Assembly: GCA_001771235.1 (NCBI GenBank)
Contig: METF01000041.1
Coordinates: 10,587-25,530, forward strand
DNA length: 14,944 nt
Direction: 5' to 3'
DNA from: Candidatus Zhuqueibacterota bacterium RBG_16_48_16
Lineage (GTDB): Bacteria; Zhuqueibacterota; Zhuqueibacteria; Residuimicrobiales; Sediminimicrobiaceae
Positions 6,669 to 13,931 of this stretch are shown here, piece after piece. The notes under the pieces are model-generated. The model did no database searches, had not been told where the DNA came from, and saw only the letters and a list, made by a program, of their open reading frames with translations. A program made the position numbers and the translations under genes. Numbering within the stretch: position 1 is the stretch's first letter; each line of letters begins with the position of its first letter.

Positions 6669-7930
6669 AATATAAATCCGTCACAGGGACGCGGGATGTG
6701 TTGCCGGATGAACAGCCTTATTGGCGAATCATCGAAGAAAAGATAGACAAAATCACCCGGCTCTACGGATATGAACAAGTCAATCCGCCTGTTTTTGAGC
6801 AAACCGAGTTGTTCGTCCGCGGCGTTGGCGAAACGACCGATATTGTCGAAAAAGAGATGTACACCTTTTTGGACAAGGGCAAGAACTCGCTCACCCTGCG
6901 TCCGGAATTCACCGCCGGAATCATGAGGCTCTATTTGCAAAACGGTCTGCATACTCGCCCCAAACCGGTGAAGCTTTTTTCCATCGGCCCGATTTTTCGC
7001 TACGAGCGACCCCAGGCCGGCCGTTTTCGCCAACACACGCAATTCAATGTGGAAGCGCTGGGCGAGCAGGACCCGGCCGTCGATCTCGAGGTCATGTCGA
7101 TTGCCTGGCAACTGTACGCCGAATTGGGATTCAAGGGCCTTGCCTTTCAGTTGAACAGCACCGGTTGTCCCGTCTGCCGGCCGGGATACGTTGCCACTCT
7201 CACAGCTTATTATCAAAAACGCTTCGATGAGATTTGCGGTGACTGCAAGCGGAGGCTCCATTCCAATCCGTTGCGATTGCTGGATTGCAAAAATGAAACA
7301 TGTCAGCCGATTATCCTGGACGCGCCTGTCATCAGCCGGTTTTTGTGCGGGGAGTGCAAAGAGCATTTCGAAACGCTGCGAAGGTATTTGGACGCCCTCG
7401 AGCGGAGCTATACGATCAATCATAAGCTCGTTCGCGGATTGGATTATTATACCAAGACGGTTTTTGAAGTGTGGGCCGAAGGCATCGGCGCGCAAAACGC
7501 GATGTGCGGCGGCGGACGCTACGACGGCCTGGTCGAGCAATTGGGAGGTCCGCCGACTCCCGGAATCGGCTTCGGTTCCGGCATCGAGCGCATCATTTTA
7601 AGCATGAAACAACAGGGATTAGCGCCCGCCCCGGAACAAAAGCCGGATGTTTTCCTGGTCTCTTTAGGCCAACTGGCGCGGATGAAGGCCATTCCATTGC
7701 TCTACAAGCTCAGGGAAAATGAGCTGGCCGCAACGACCGCCTTTGGCGACAAAAGCTTCAAGACGCAAATGCGCGATGCCGACAGGCAGGGTGCCCGCTA
7801 TGCGCTGATCCTGGGTGAAAATGAGCTGGCAGCCGGGATTGTTGCCGTCAAAAACCTCGGCGACGGCGTACAGGAGAACGTGCCGGAAGACAGGATCGTC
7901 TCATTCCTGCTGGAAAAAATAAAGCGGTAG
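6665..7930 (+). CDS. hisS: Histidyl-tRNA synthetase
   Basis: Class II aminoacyl-tRNA synthetase that charges tRNA-His in the cytoplasm as a dimer. The 421-residue length is normal. Visible are the N-terminal GTRDVLPDE, class II motif 2 (FRYERPQAGRFRQHTQFNVE), the HisRS-specific LVRGLDYYTKTVFEVW and GGGRYDGL, and motif 3 GIGFGSGIER, followed by an alpha/beta anticodon-binding domain (DVFLVSLG onward) with the family's FGDKSFKTQMRDAD stretch. A cysteine-rich insertion (GCPVC, CGDC, CKNETC, CGEC) lies in the middle; such Cys pairs occur in many bacterial HisRS. It heads a close-packed run with the methyltransferase gene one base downstream. There is only a weak ribosome site, and the ATG overlaps the stop of a possible leader ORF. 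Confidence 0.97.
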   Translation: MKYKSVTGTRDVLPDEQPYWRIIEEKIDKITRLYGYEQVNPPVFEQTELFVRGVGETTDIVEKEMYTFLDKGKNSLTLRPEFTAGIMRLYLQNGLHTRPKPVKLFSIGPIFRYERPQAGRFRQHTQFNVEALGEQDPAVDLEVMSIAWQLYAELGFKGLAFQLNSTGCPVCRPGYVATLTAYYQKRFDEICGDCKRRLHSNPLRLLDCKNETCQPIILDAPVISRFLCGECKEHFETLRRYLDALERSYTINHKLVRGLDYYTKTVFEVWAEGIGAQNAMCGGGRYDGLVEQLGGPPTPGIGFGSGIERIILSMKQQGLAPAPEQKPDVFLVSLGQLARMKAIPLLYKLRENELAATTAFGDKSFKTQMRDADRQGARYALILGENELAAGIVAVKNLGDGVQENVPEDRIVSFLLEKIKR

Positions 7931-7931
7931 T

Positions 7932-8738
7932 ATGTCTCACAATATTCCTCTCACAAAAAGTCATCTCAAATATCTTGTTTCCCTGAAGCGCAAAAAAGCC
8001 AGGGAGAGCGAAAGCAGGTTTTTCATCGAAGGCTCGCGCCTGTGCCGTGAGGCCATCGACAGCTCCGCCCACATCGAGGAGATCATCACAAGCCCGGAGC
8101 TGCTGTCGCCCGCAGACTATCTCGTTTGGCAGGGAAAGGCGGAGAGCCTGAACCTAAAGCACGTGATAGCGACGGCAAAAGATTTTCTGTCGTTGTGCGA
8201 TACCAAAACGCCGCAGGGAATCGGCGCGGTCGTGCAAAAAATCCCTGCCGGTGAATTAAAGCTTCAGGAAACTACTGAAGAGCTGCTTCTTGGGCTTGAT
8301 GAGATAAGCGACCCGGGCAACCTGGGGACGATTTTGCGCACCGCCGTATGGTTTGGCCTGGGCACCGTATTGCTGAGCAAGGGGTGCGTCGATCCCTATA
8401 ATTCCAAAGTTGTCCGCAGCAGCATGGGCGCGCTCTTTCACCTGCGTCTTGTTCGTGATACCTTATGGCAGGAATCGCTCCCGTCTCTGAAAAAGGCAGG
8501 CTACCGCATTTTGGCGGCTTTTGGTTACGGGGGAGTTCCGCTGCAGCAGGTCGGGAAAACCGGCCGGGATTTTGTGTTGTTCGGCGGTGAGGCAAGGGGA
8601 ATAAGCCCGTCTGCGGAACCCTATTGCGATGTAAAAGTGACCGTGCCGCCATCTGGCCGGGGCGAATCGCTCAATGTGGCCGTTGCCGCGGGCATCATCC
8701 TGAATTACCTGACAAACGAACAATCACCTGAAAAATAG
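7932..8738 (+). CDS. SpoU/TrmH-family RNA 2'-O-methyltransferase (RlmB-like)
   Basis: Transfers a methyl group from SAM to a ribose 2'-OH in rRNA or tRNA, using the trefoil-knot SPOUT fold. The 268-residue protein has an N-terminal substrate-binding subdomain (about 1-100, with the family's ESRFFIEGSRLCREA) and the three SpoU motifs: DPGNLGTILRTA (127-138), FGGEARGIS (217-225) and a knot segment ending in GESLNVAVAAG (244-254). Two-domain layout and length resemble the RlmB/TsnR group, but the target nucleotide cannot be read from sequence, so no symbol is given. The ATG follows the hisS stop after one base, so the two are co-transcribed and probably coupled; both serve translation. The PPSG before the third motif is a small departure from the common PMSG. 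Confidence 0.92.
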   Translation: MSHNIPLTKSHLKYLVSLKRKKARESESRFFIEGSRLCREAIDSSAHIEEIITSPELLSPADYLVWQGKAESLNLKHVIATAKDFLSLCDTKTPQGIGAVVQKIPAGELKLQETTEELLLGLDEISDPGNLGTILRTAVWFGLGTVLLSKGCVDPYNSKVVRSSMGALFHLRLVRDTLWQESLPSLKKAGYRILAAFGYGGVPLQQVGKTGRDFVLFGGEARGISPSAEPYCDVKVTVPPSGRGESLNVAVAAGIILNYLTNEQSPEK

Positions 8739-8743
8739 CGCTT

Positions 8744-9520
8744 ATGGATACACATAATTCCCACATCCTTACACCGCGACAGATTTTGATCGTCATTCTG
8801 TTGACGCTCGCTTCCGTTTTTGGCATCGGCAGCCTGGCCATTTTCCTTCCTGTGAAGCTGGCCATGTTATTTATGGAAATGGTCATCATCCTTCCCGGCA
8901 TCGGTTATGTGGTTGTTAAAAAAATGCCGTTTACGAAAACATTCCGTCTTTACTCGATTGATACAAGGATTCTGTTTTTTACCAGCCTGTTGAGCCTGCT
9001 GGCCTTTGTCATTGTGGACGAGATGGACCGTTTGATCCTGATCATTTTTCCAATGCCGGCGGAGATTTTCACCGCCCTGCAAAACGCGGTGCAGATCGGC
9101 TCGCTAGCGGATGGCGTCATCATTATCACCACCGTGGTCATTATCGCGGCCTTTGGCGAAGAGCTGCTGTTCAGGGGACTCATCCAACACACGCTGGAAT
9201 CTTACCGCGATCCTGCTACGGCTATCGTAATGGCTTCGGTGATTTTTGCCTTTGCCCATTTCATGCCGTGGACGGCACTGCAGGTCACCTTTATGGGGCT
9301 TGTTCTTGGTTATATCGTGTGGAAAAGCGGAAGCGTCTGGCCGGCCATCGTTTTTCATGGTGTCAATAATCTGCTCAACATTCTTTTGGTGAATGTCGAT
9401 CAGCAACTTCTTTTGTGGTATTCGTCCGGCGACCATGTGAGATGGATCTGGATAGCGGTTTCTTTGGCGGCAGGTTATCCGGTTATGAAAGCTTTTAACC
9501 GGGCGTGCAACAGGTTTTGA
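8744..9520 (+). CDS. CPBP-family intramembrane metalloprotease
   Basis: Membrane protein of the CPBP/Abi (type II CAAX protease-like, Rce1-related) family. The 258-residue chain has about seven hydrophobic segments, with charged residues in short loops. The glutamate motif EELLFRG (139-145), the histidine in FAFAHF (H172) and the later HGVNN (H205, N208) form the family's intramembrane metal-binding active site, and all are intact. Members process prenylated proteins in eukaryotes; bacterial members have roles in peptide maturation, immunity or signalling, and the substrate here is unknown. It begins five bases after the methyltransferase stop and ends seven bases before the SpoIID-like gene, so it is part of the same transcription unit. 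No clear Shine-Dalgarno is present. Confidence 0.9.
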   Translation: MDTHNSHILTPRQILIVILLTLASVFGIGSLAIFLPVKLAMLFMEMVIILPGIGYVVVKKMPFTKTFRLYSIDTRILFFTSLLSLLAFVIVDEMDRLILIIFPMPAEIFTALQNAVQIGSLADGVIIITTVVIIAAFGEELLFRGLIQHTLESYRDPATAIVMASVIFAFAHFMPWTALQVTFMGLVLGYIVWKSGSVWPAIVFHGVNNLLNILLVNVDQQLLLWYSSGDHVRWIWIAVSLAAGYPVMKAFNRACNRF

Positions 9521-9527
9521 CGTCCAA

Positions 9528-11087
9528 ATGATCAGAGACTTAACCACCGAATACGATGTCAGCGGCAACCCGGTCGTACGGATCGGCATGATCCAGTCGG
9601 CCCGGGAGATTCGGTTTCGCTGCGACTGTGATTTCGCAATCTATGGCTTGCCGGGGACGAACGCCATGCGGGGAGAAAAAGGCAAGACCTATAAGGCAAC
9701 CATTGGGAAGGCATGGGCCGCCGAAGTGAAATATTGTGTGAGACTCGGCATCGAATCGAGATTGGCGACGGCGGAACGTTTTGTCTCTCAGAAAGCCGGG
9801 GAGGGCATCGAATGCGATATCTGGCGGCCCGGCATCATCCTCAAATTCAGAGACGCCATTTTTGATAACAGTGAATATTGGACGGTCACCCGCCCTTTTG
9901 CCAACAGGCAGGAGGCGGAACGGTTCGTCTTCGAATATCGCCCTGCCGGAGAAGCCGTTATCGTTCGCGAGTGGGGTCGTGAGGCGGACGGAGACATCCG
10001 GCTGCTTGATGTCGACTGGCCGCAAAAAGTGCGCATCGTTCCGGAGAATGATGCTGGCGTCATCCGCTTGCACGATGTGACCGTCGGCATCGGCTTTCAT
10101 TGGCAGCACAAAAGAACGCAGGCCATTCAAGGCATTCTGGAAATTTGTTTCAACAAAGCCGGGCGCCTGGTCGCCGTCAATGAAATCGATATCGAAGATT
10201 ACCTGAAAAGCGTCAACTCTTCCGAGATGTCTTCGGACAATCCTGTCGAGCTGCTCAAGGCACAAACCGTGGCGGCGCGAAGCACCATTCTGGCCACCAT
10301 GGGCAAGCACCATTATGACGAGAATTACCACTTGTGTTCGGACGATCACTGCCAGTGCTATCACGGCGTCGAAAATTTATCGGAATACTCGATAAAGGCT
10401 TCCAGGACAACCAGGGGGCAGGTTCTTGTCTATAAGGGCAGGATTTGCGATGCGCGTTATGCAAAAATTTGCGGCGGCATTACCGAGGATTTTCAAAACG
10501 TCTGGGACAATCAGGAGATCGGTTACCTGCAATCGGTTTACGATGGCCGACAACACATGGAGCTGGCTGCGGATAAAGAGGAAGAAGCGAGAAAATTCAT
10601 CGACAGTTTCCCAGACGTCTATTGCAATACAAGACAATATCCGATACAATCCAACTTGCCATACAACAGCAAGGAATTATTTCGCTGGCGCGTCTCCTAC
10701 TCGCGCAGCCAACTGGAAGAAATCATTCGTGAAAAACTGGATACGGATTTTGGTCGATTGATTGATCTTGTCGAGGGGCGGCGCGGCAAGTCAGGGCGGT
10801 TGAGCTGGCTGGATATTGTCGGCAGCAAAAGAACCTGCAGAATCGGCAAAGAGCTGCAGATCCGCCGGCTGCTGTCCAAAAGCTATCTTTACAGCGCCTG
10901 CTTTTATATCGAGCGCGAAAGGGACGAAACCGGGGCCATCGGACATTTTCATTTACACGGCGCCGGATGGGGACATGGCGTCGGTCTGTGCCAGGTCGGC
11001 GCAACGGTGATGGCACAAATGGGATTCGACTATCGGCACATCCTTCGGCATTACTACCGAAATTCTCATCTGAAAAAAATATATTGA
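9528..11087 (+). CDS. SpoIID/LytB-domain protein, no visible export signal
   Basis: SpoIID-type enzymes are lytic transglycosylases cleaving denuded peptidoglycan; LytB-type members enhance amidases. In this 519-residue protein the family core runs from about residue 210: EIDIEDYLKSV, then SSEM with the probable catalytic Glu, then LLKAQTVAARS, then a Cys pair with histidines (HLCSDDHCQCYHG) like the metal-binding pair of some SpoIID proteins, and the C-terminal GWGHGVGLCQVGA followed by HYYRNS. Residues 1-200 are less familiar and contain a PVVRIGM strand typical of SpoIID N-termini. There is no signal peptide or membrane segment, and the upstream in-frame codons run to TGA at 9486 without another start. 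It lies seven bases after the CPBP gene. In a lineage with no other sporulation sign, a cell-wall remodelling role is more likely than engulfment. The family call is sure, the cellular role is not. Confidence 0.88.
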   Translation: MIRDLTTEYDVSGNPVVRIGMIQSAREIRFRCDCDFAIYGLPGTNAMRGEKGKTYKATIGKAWAAEVKYCVRLGIESRLATAERFVSQKAGEGIECDIWRPGIILKFRDAIFDNSEYWTVTRPFANRQEAERFVFEYRPAGEAVIVREWGREADGDIRLLDVDWPQKVRIVPENDAGVIRLHDVTVGIGFHWQHKRTQAIQGILEICFNKAGRLVAVNEIDIEDYLKSVNSSEMSSDNPVELLKAQTVAARSTILATMGKHHYDENYHLCSDDHCQCYHGVENLSEYSIKASRTTRGQVLVYKGRICDARYAKICGGITEDFQNVWDNQEIGYLQSVYDGRQHMELAADKEEEARKFIDSFPDVYCNTRQYPIQSNLPYNSKELFRWRVSYSRSQLEEIIREKLDTDFGRLIDLVEGRRGKSGRLSWLDIVGSKRTCRIGKELQIRRLLSKSYLYSACFYIERERDETGAIGHFHLHGAGWGHGVGLCQVGATVMAQMGFDYRHILRHYYRNSHLKKIY

Positions 11088-11103
11088 CCGGCCATCGTTA
11101 TAA

Positions 11104-11160
11104 AGCCCACGAAACACACTAAATCTTTCGCTTTCGATTTTTTCGAGTGTTTAGTGGGCT
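11104..11160. repeat. Long imperfect hairpin after the hisS-spoIID run
   Basis: AGCCCAC (11104-11110) pairs with GTGGGCT (11154-11160), and the stem extends inward with few mismatches (GAAACACACT against AGTGTTTA). A TTTCG-rich loop contains a smaller AAATC/GATTT stem. It begins 17 bases after the SpoIID-like stop. There is no T-tract after it on the plus strand, so it is not a classical terminator; it may be a dispersed palindromic repeat or may stabilise or end the transcript. Confidence 0.55.
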
Positions 11161-11256
11161 AAATAGTTGCAACCTCCTTCTGTTGACCACATTTGCCTGT
11201 CTTTACAGATAAAGATATTTTTCAAATTTACTTCCGCATTTGATTTGCTTTGTTTC

Positions 11257-11262
11257 TATAAT
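11257..11262 (+). promoter_or_regulatory. Candidate -10 element for the receiver-like gene
   Basis: A perfect TATAAT at 11257-11262 lies 50 bases before the ATG at 11313 in an A+T-rich leader. No good -35 hexamer is found at 16-18 bases, so an activator or a weak -35 would be needed. Confidence 0.4.
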
Positions 11263-11312
11263 TGGGGTGAATAAAAGCTAGCTTCTAACCCTCTAGGATT
11301 CCAAAGAGTTAA

Positions 11313-11678
11313 ATGAAAATTGTCATTTATAACGATGAATTGCGCTCCGAGATGCAAATGTACCTTGCCCTGAGCCACAAATACGACGTAGAAATCGCAC
11401 AGGATGTGGATGATTTGATGAACCTGTTAGCCGAACACGCCGCCGATCTCACCTTTCTCGACTTGGCTATTGATGAAGACAATTCGGCGGAAAAATCCGT
11501 TTTCGAGCTTGCAGAACAAATTATGACCAGGTTTCCCAAAATAAAAGTTGTCGGCATTTGCGATGACGATGACCCTGATTTGAAGGCCATTGCCGCACAC
11601 CAGGGCATACCGGAGGTCATCACGCGGCCGATTAAAAACAGGGAACTGCTTAAAGTGGTGGAAAAGTCCAAAAAATAA
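11313..11678 (+). CDS. Stand-alone receiver-like (CheY-fold) protein with degenerate active site
   Basis: A 121-residue protein with the alternating pattern of a response-regulator receiver domain and no output domain. The strand MKIVIYNDE matches the first receiver strand, LTFLDLAID the third with the candidate phospho-acceptor D50, KVVGIC the fourth, and EVITRPIKN the fifth. The active site is altered: the acidic pair is N7-D8, the Thr/Ser switch position is C83, and the conserved Lys is R105. Phosphorylation may therefore be weak or absent, as in pseudo-receivers. There is an unusual run of four Asp at 84-87. No histidine kinase is in the window. It is a single-gene unit between its own -10 box and a strong terminator, with AAAGAG as ribosome site. 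Partner and role are unknown. Confidence 0.8.
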   Translation: MKIVIYNDELRSEMQMYLALSHKYDVEIAQDVDDLMNLLAEHAADLTFLDLAIDEDNSAEKSVFELAEQIMTRFPKIKVVGICDDDDPDLKAIAAHQGIPEVITRPIKNRELLKVVEKSKK

Positions 11679-11709
11679 CTCTTCTCATGCCATATCAAAT
11701 CATTTTCAC

Positions 11710-11743
11710 AGGCCGATGCACAATTCGTGCACCGGCCTTTTTT
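11710..11743 (+). terminator. Strong rho-independent terminator after the receiver-like gene
   Basis: AGGCCG (11710-11715) and TGCAC (11717-11721) pair with GTGCA (11727-11731) and CGGCCT (11733-11738). This gives an eleven-pair stem with one A-C mismatch and a five-base loop, followed by six T. It lies about 30 bases after the stop codon. Confidence 0.93.
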
Positions 11744-11776
11744 ATTTACTGTCTGAGCGAAAACGCAAGCGGTTTT

Positions 11777-11843
11777 GAGATTGCTTCGCTCCAATAAAGC
11801 AAATTGGGCGGGAGACGACTCATTTCCTCCGCTCGCAATGACA
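11777..11843. repeat. Candidate dispersed intergenic repeat (GAGATTGC...GCAATGACA ends)
   Basis: The stretch starts GAGATTGCTTCGCTCC and ends CCTCCGCTCGCAATGACA. The minus strand therefore runs from TGTCATTGCGAGCGGAGG to GGAGCGAAGCAATCTC. These ends resemble a short repeat family seen between genes in many bacterial genomes (TGTCATTGCGAG...AGCAATCTC); this is recalled from general knowledge, not searched. The middle (about 11793-11824) is unlike the usual form. Confidence 0.5.
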
Positions 11844-11899
11844 GTTCTTTTTTATTTCGCTGGTTTTCGTGCCGACACTTAGCCGGTCTAACAAAGGTA

Positions 11900-11928
11900 T
11901 TGCATTTATAGGTGATTTGGATTATGTT
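11900..11928 (+). promoter_or_regulatory. Candidate sigma-70-type promoter for nadB
   Basis: TTGCAT (11900-11905), a 17-base spacer, then TATGTT (11923-11928). Transcription would start near 11935, about 26 bases before the nadB ATG. The match is moderate, but the spacing is ideal and the location follows the upstream terminator. Confidence 0.45.
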
Positions 11929-11960
11929 TTACGGAAATAAAAAAATATGTATGAGAAGAT

Positions 11961-13571
11961 ATGACAAGTGAAACGGATTTTCTAATAATCGGCAGCGGTA
12001 TTGCCGGGCTATCGTGTGCCCTCAAGCTTTCCCAATTTGGCTCAGTGGCCCTGGTGACCAAGAAACACAAAGCCGAATCAAACACCAATTATGCCCAGGG
12101 AGGGATCGCTTCGGTTTTCGATCCCGGGGATTCTTATGTGCAGCATACACAAGACACCCTTACGGCCGGGGCCGGCTTGTGTCATCAGGACGCTGTTCGA
12201 TTGATTGTCGAAGAAGGACCGACGCGGGTAAAAGAGCTCTTTGAGCTGGGAGTGAGATTTACCAAAACAAAGGAAGGACGATTCGACCTGGGGATTGAGG
12301 GCGGCCATCGTGCGCATCGCATCGTACACGTCAAGGATCATACCGGAAAAGATGTGGAAACGGCTCTTCTCGAAGCCGTCAAGCAGGAGCCAAATATTCA
12401 CGTCCATGAACATCACGCCGCCATCGATCTGATCACCGAACACCAGGTTTTTTATCCACATCCCCCGTCCCAAGCCCAGCTCCATTGCTGGGGGGCTTAT
12501 GTTCTGGACAGCAATGAAGGCATTGTAAAAAAGTTTTTAGCAAAAGCGACGATTATAGCCACGGGTGGGTGCGGCCAGGTCTATCTTCATTCCACCAATC
12601 CCAAAATCGCCACCGGAGACGGAGTAGCTATATGTTATCGCGCAGGAGCGCCCATTGCCAATATGGAGTTCATGCAGTTTCATCCCACCACTCTCTTTCA
12701 CCCGGAGGCGAACTCCTTTCTCATTTCAGAAGCCGTGCGGGGATTCGGCGCCGTCCTGGTCAACAAAAAGGGCGAATCCTTTATGGAAAAATACCACGAA
12801 ATGGCTTCGCTTGCGCCACGCGATATCGTCGCCAGATCGATTGATACCGAAATGAAAAAAACCGGTGACCTGTGCGTCTATTTGGATATCTCCCACAAAG
12901 ATCCCGCGCAGGTCAAGGATCGATTTCCGCTTATTTATGAAAATTGTCTCCGATATAAAATCGACATCACCAAAGAGCCAATTCCGGTGGTGCCGGCGGC
13001 GCATTATGCCTGCGGCGGCGTCGTCACGGACCTGAAAGGCAGAACCAGTATTAAAGGACTTTTTGCCTGTGGAGAGGTTGCTTTTACCGGCGTACACGGT
13101 GCGAACCGGCTGGCGTCAAACTCTCTTTTGGAGGCCCTGGTTTTTGCCCATCATGCCAGTCTGGAAGCGTCCGAATTCGTCCGCGACGTGCATCCGGATT
13201 TTCAGGTTATCCCTCGATGGGACGACTCGGGCACTTTTAACAACGAAGAGTGGGTGCTCATTGCCCATGATGCCCTCGAGATCAAGAATCTCATGTGGGA
13301 TTATGTCGGCATCGTCAGGTCGAATTTGCGGCTGGAAAGGGCATTAAGCCGTATCCGGTTGATCAGGCATGAAGTGGAAAACTATTACCGCCGCACCAGG
13401 GTCACGGAAGGAATCATCGAGCTGAGAAATCTGGCCGTAGTCGCTCAGCTCATCATTCAGTCCGCACTATTGCGCAAAGAGAGCAGAGGTCTTCACTACA
13501 CGACCGATTACCCGCAAAAAAATGACGAGCTTTTTTTGCAGGACACTATTATACAGAGGGCGGATTTCTGA
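11961..13571 (+). CDS. nadB: L-aspartate oxidase
   Basis: Flavoprotein that oxidises L-aspartate to iminoaspartate, the first step of de novo NAD synthesis; NadA then makes quinolinate. The 536-residue length is normal. FAD binding is seen in IIGSGIAGLS (9-18) and ESNTNYAQGGIAS (39-51), and the second FAD contact in ACGEVAFTGVHGANRLASNSLL. Active-site residues known from the E. coli enzyme are present with a constant shift of three: H241 in FMQFHPT, R287 in APRDIVARS and H348 in PAAHYACGG. These, with the EGGHRAHRI stretch, separate it from succinate dehydrogenase and fumarate reductase flavoproteins. TGA stands in frame four codons upstream, so ATG at 11961 is the earliest ATG start; the ribosome site (GAGAAG) is very close. 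No nadA or nadC lies beside it, so the pathway is split in this genome. Confidence 0.96.
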   Translation: MTSETDFLIIGSGIAGLSCALKLSQFGSVALVTKKHKAESNTNYAQGGIASVFDPGDSYVQHTQDTLTAGAGLCHQDAVRLIVEEGPTRVKELFELGVRFTKTKEGRFDLGIEGGHRAHRIVHVKDHTGKDVETALLEAVKQEPNIHVHEHHAAIDLITEHQVFYPHPPSQAQLHCWGAYVLDSNEGIVKKFLAKATIIATGGCGQVYLHSTNPKIATGDGVAICYRAGAPIANMEFMQFHPTTLFHPEANSFLISEAVRGFGAVLVNKKGESFMEKYHEMASLAPRDIVARSIDTEMKKTGDLCVYLDISHKDPAQVKDRFPLIYENCLRYKIDITKEPIPVVPAAHYACGGVVTDLKGRTSIKGLFACGEVAFTGVHGANRLASNSLLEALVFAHHASLEASEFVRDVHPDFQVIPRWDDSGTFNNEEWVLIAHDALEIKNLMWDYVGIVRSNLRLERALSRIRLIRHEVENYYRRTRVTEGIIELRNLAVVAQLIIQSALLRKESRGLHYTTDYPQKNDELFLQDTIIQRADF

Positions 13572-13931
13572 TACGGCAGGAAAATCGTCCGGATTTAAGA
13601 TGAACGATTTGCGATATCAGATGTATTTTGGTTTGAACGGAGAAATCTTAATCGTATTAAATTGGAAGAGCGATCAACCGCCAAATTTGTCAAAAGTATG
13701 GAAACCGTCCCGAAAAATCGCAAATCATAAATCGTTCATCGTAAATCGTAGATCCAACTCCACCAATGCTGGTAAGCGAGGTCACCCCGGGAGGCAAAAT
13801 ATGCTTGCTTTAAAAAGGGATGGATGATATATTAATTCGCCAAAAGTGCCCTTGCTCGTACAAAGGCGTTGTGGTGAAGACATTGTTTAATTGGGTTGGG
13901 AATGGAAAGAATGTTACCTTAGGTGAGAAAG
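13572..13931. other. Gene-free stretch between nadB and the OLD-like ATPase gene
   Basis: No convincing gene is found in these 360 bases; the frames present overlap repeats and lack ribosome sites. The left half is occupied by the inverted heptad-repeat element (13591-13755). The right half contains a GC-rich patch (GGTCACCCCGGGAGGC near 13780) and an A+T-rich part leading to the ribosome site at 13921. No recognisable terminator follows nadB. Confidence 0.6.
13591..13755. repeat. Inverted pair of 7-bp-periodic arrays (ATCGnnn), MITE/REP-like element
   Basis: The right arm is a tandem heptad array on the plus strand: ATCGCAA, ATCATAA, ATCGTTC, ATCGTAA, ATCGTAG, then ATCC (13717-13755), an exact seven-base step. 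The left arm (13591-13615), read on the minus strand, is ATCGCAA, ATCGTTC, ATCTTAA, ATCC. Both arms begin with the same heptad and end with ATCC in opposite orientation, so the 165-bp unit can fold into a large hairpin. About 100 bases of unique sequence lie between the arms. Confidence 0.65.

Noticed and set aside
6554..7540. Minus-strand frame of 328 codons opposite hisS
   Set aside because: It lies antisense to a clear hisS, has no recognisable motifs, and reflects codon bias of the real gene.
9540..10364. Minus-strand frame of 274 codons opposite the SpoIID-like gene
   Set aside because: Antisense shadow of a motif-bearing plus-strand gene; no ribosome site or family features.
12569..12844. 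Plus-strand frame of 91 codons inside nadB
   Set aside because: Out-of-frame shadow within a gene whose active-site residues are all intact.
13717..13755. CRISPR-like array
   Set aside because: The period is only seven bases, with no spacers and no cas genes; this is a simple tandem repeat.
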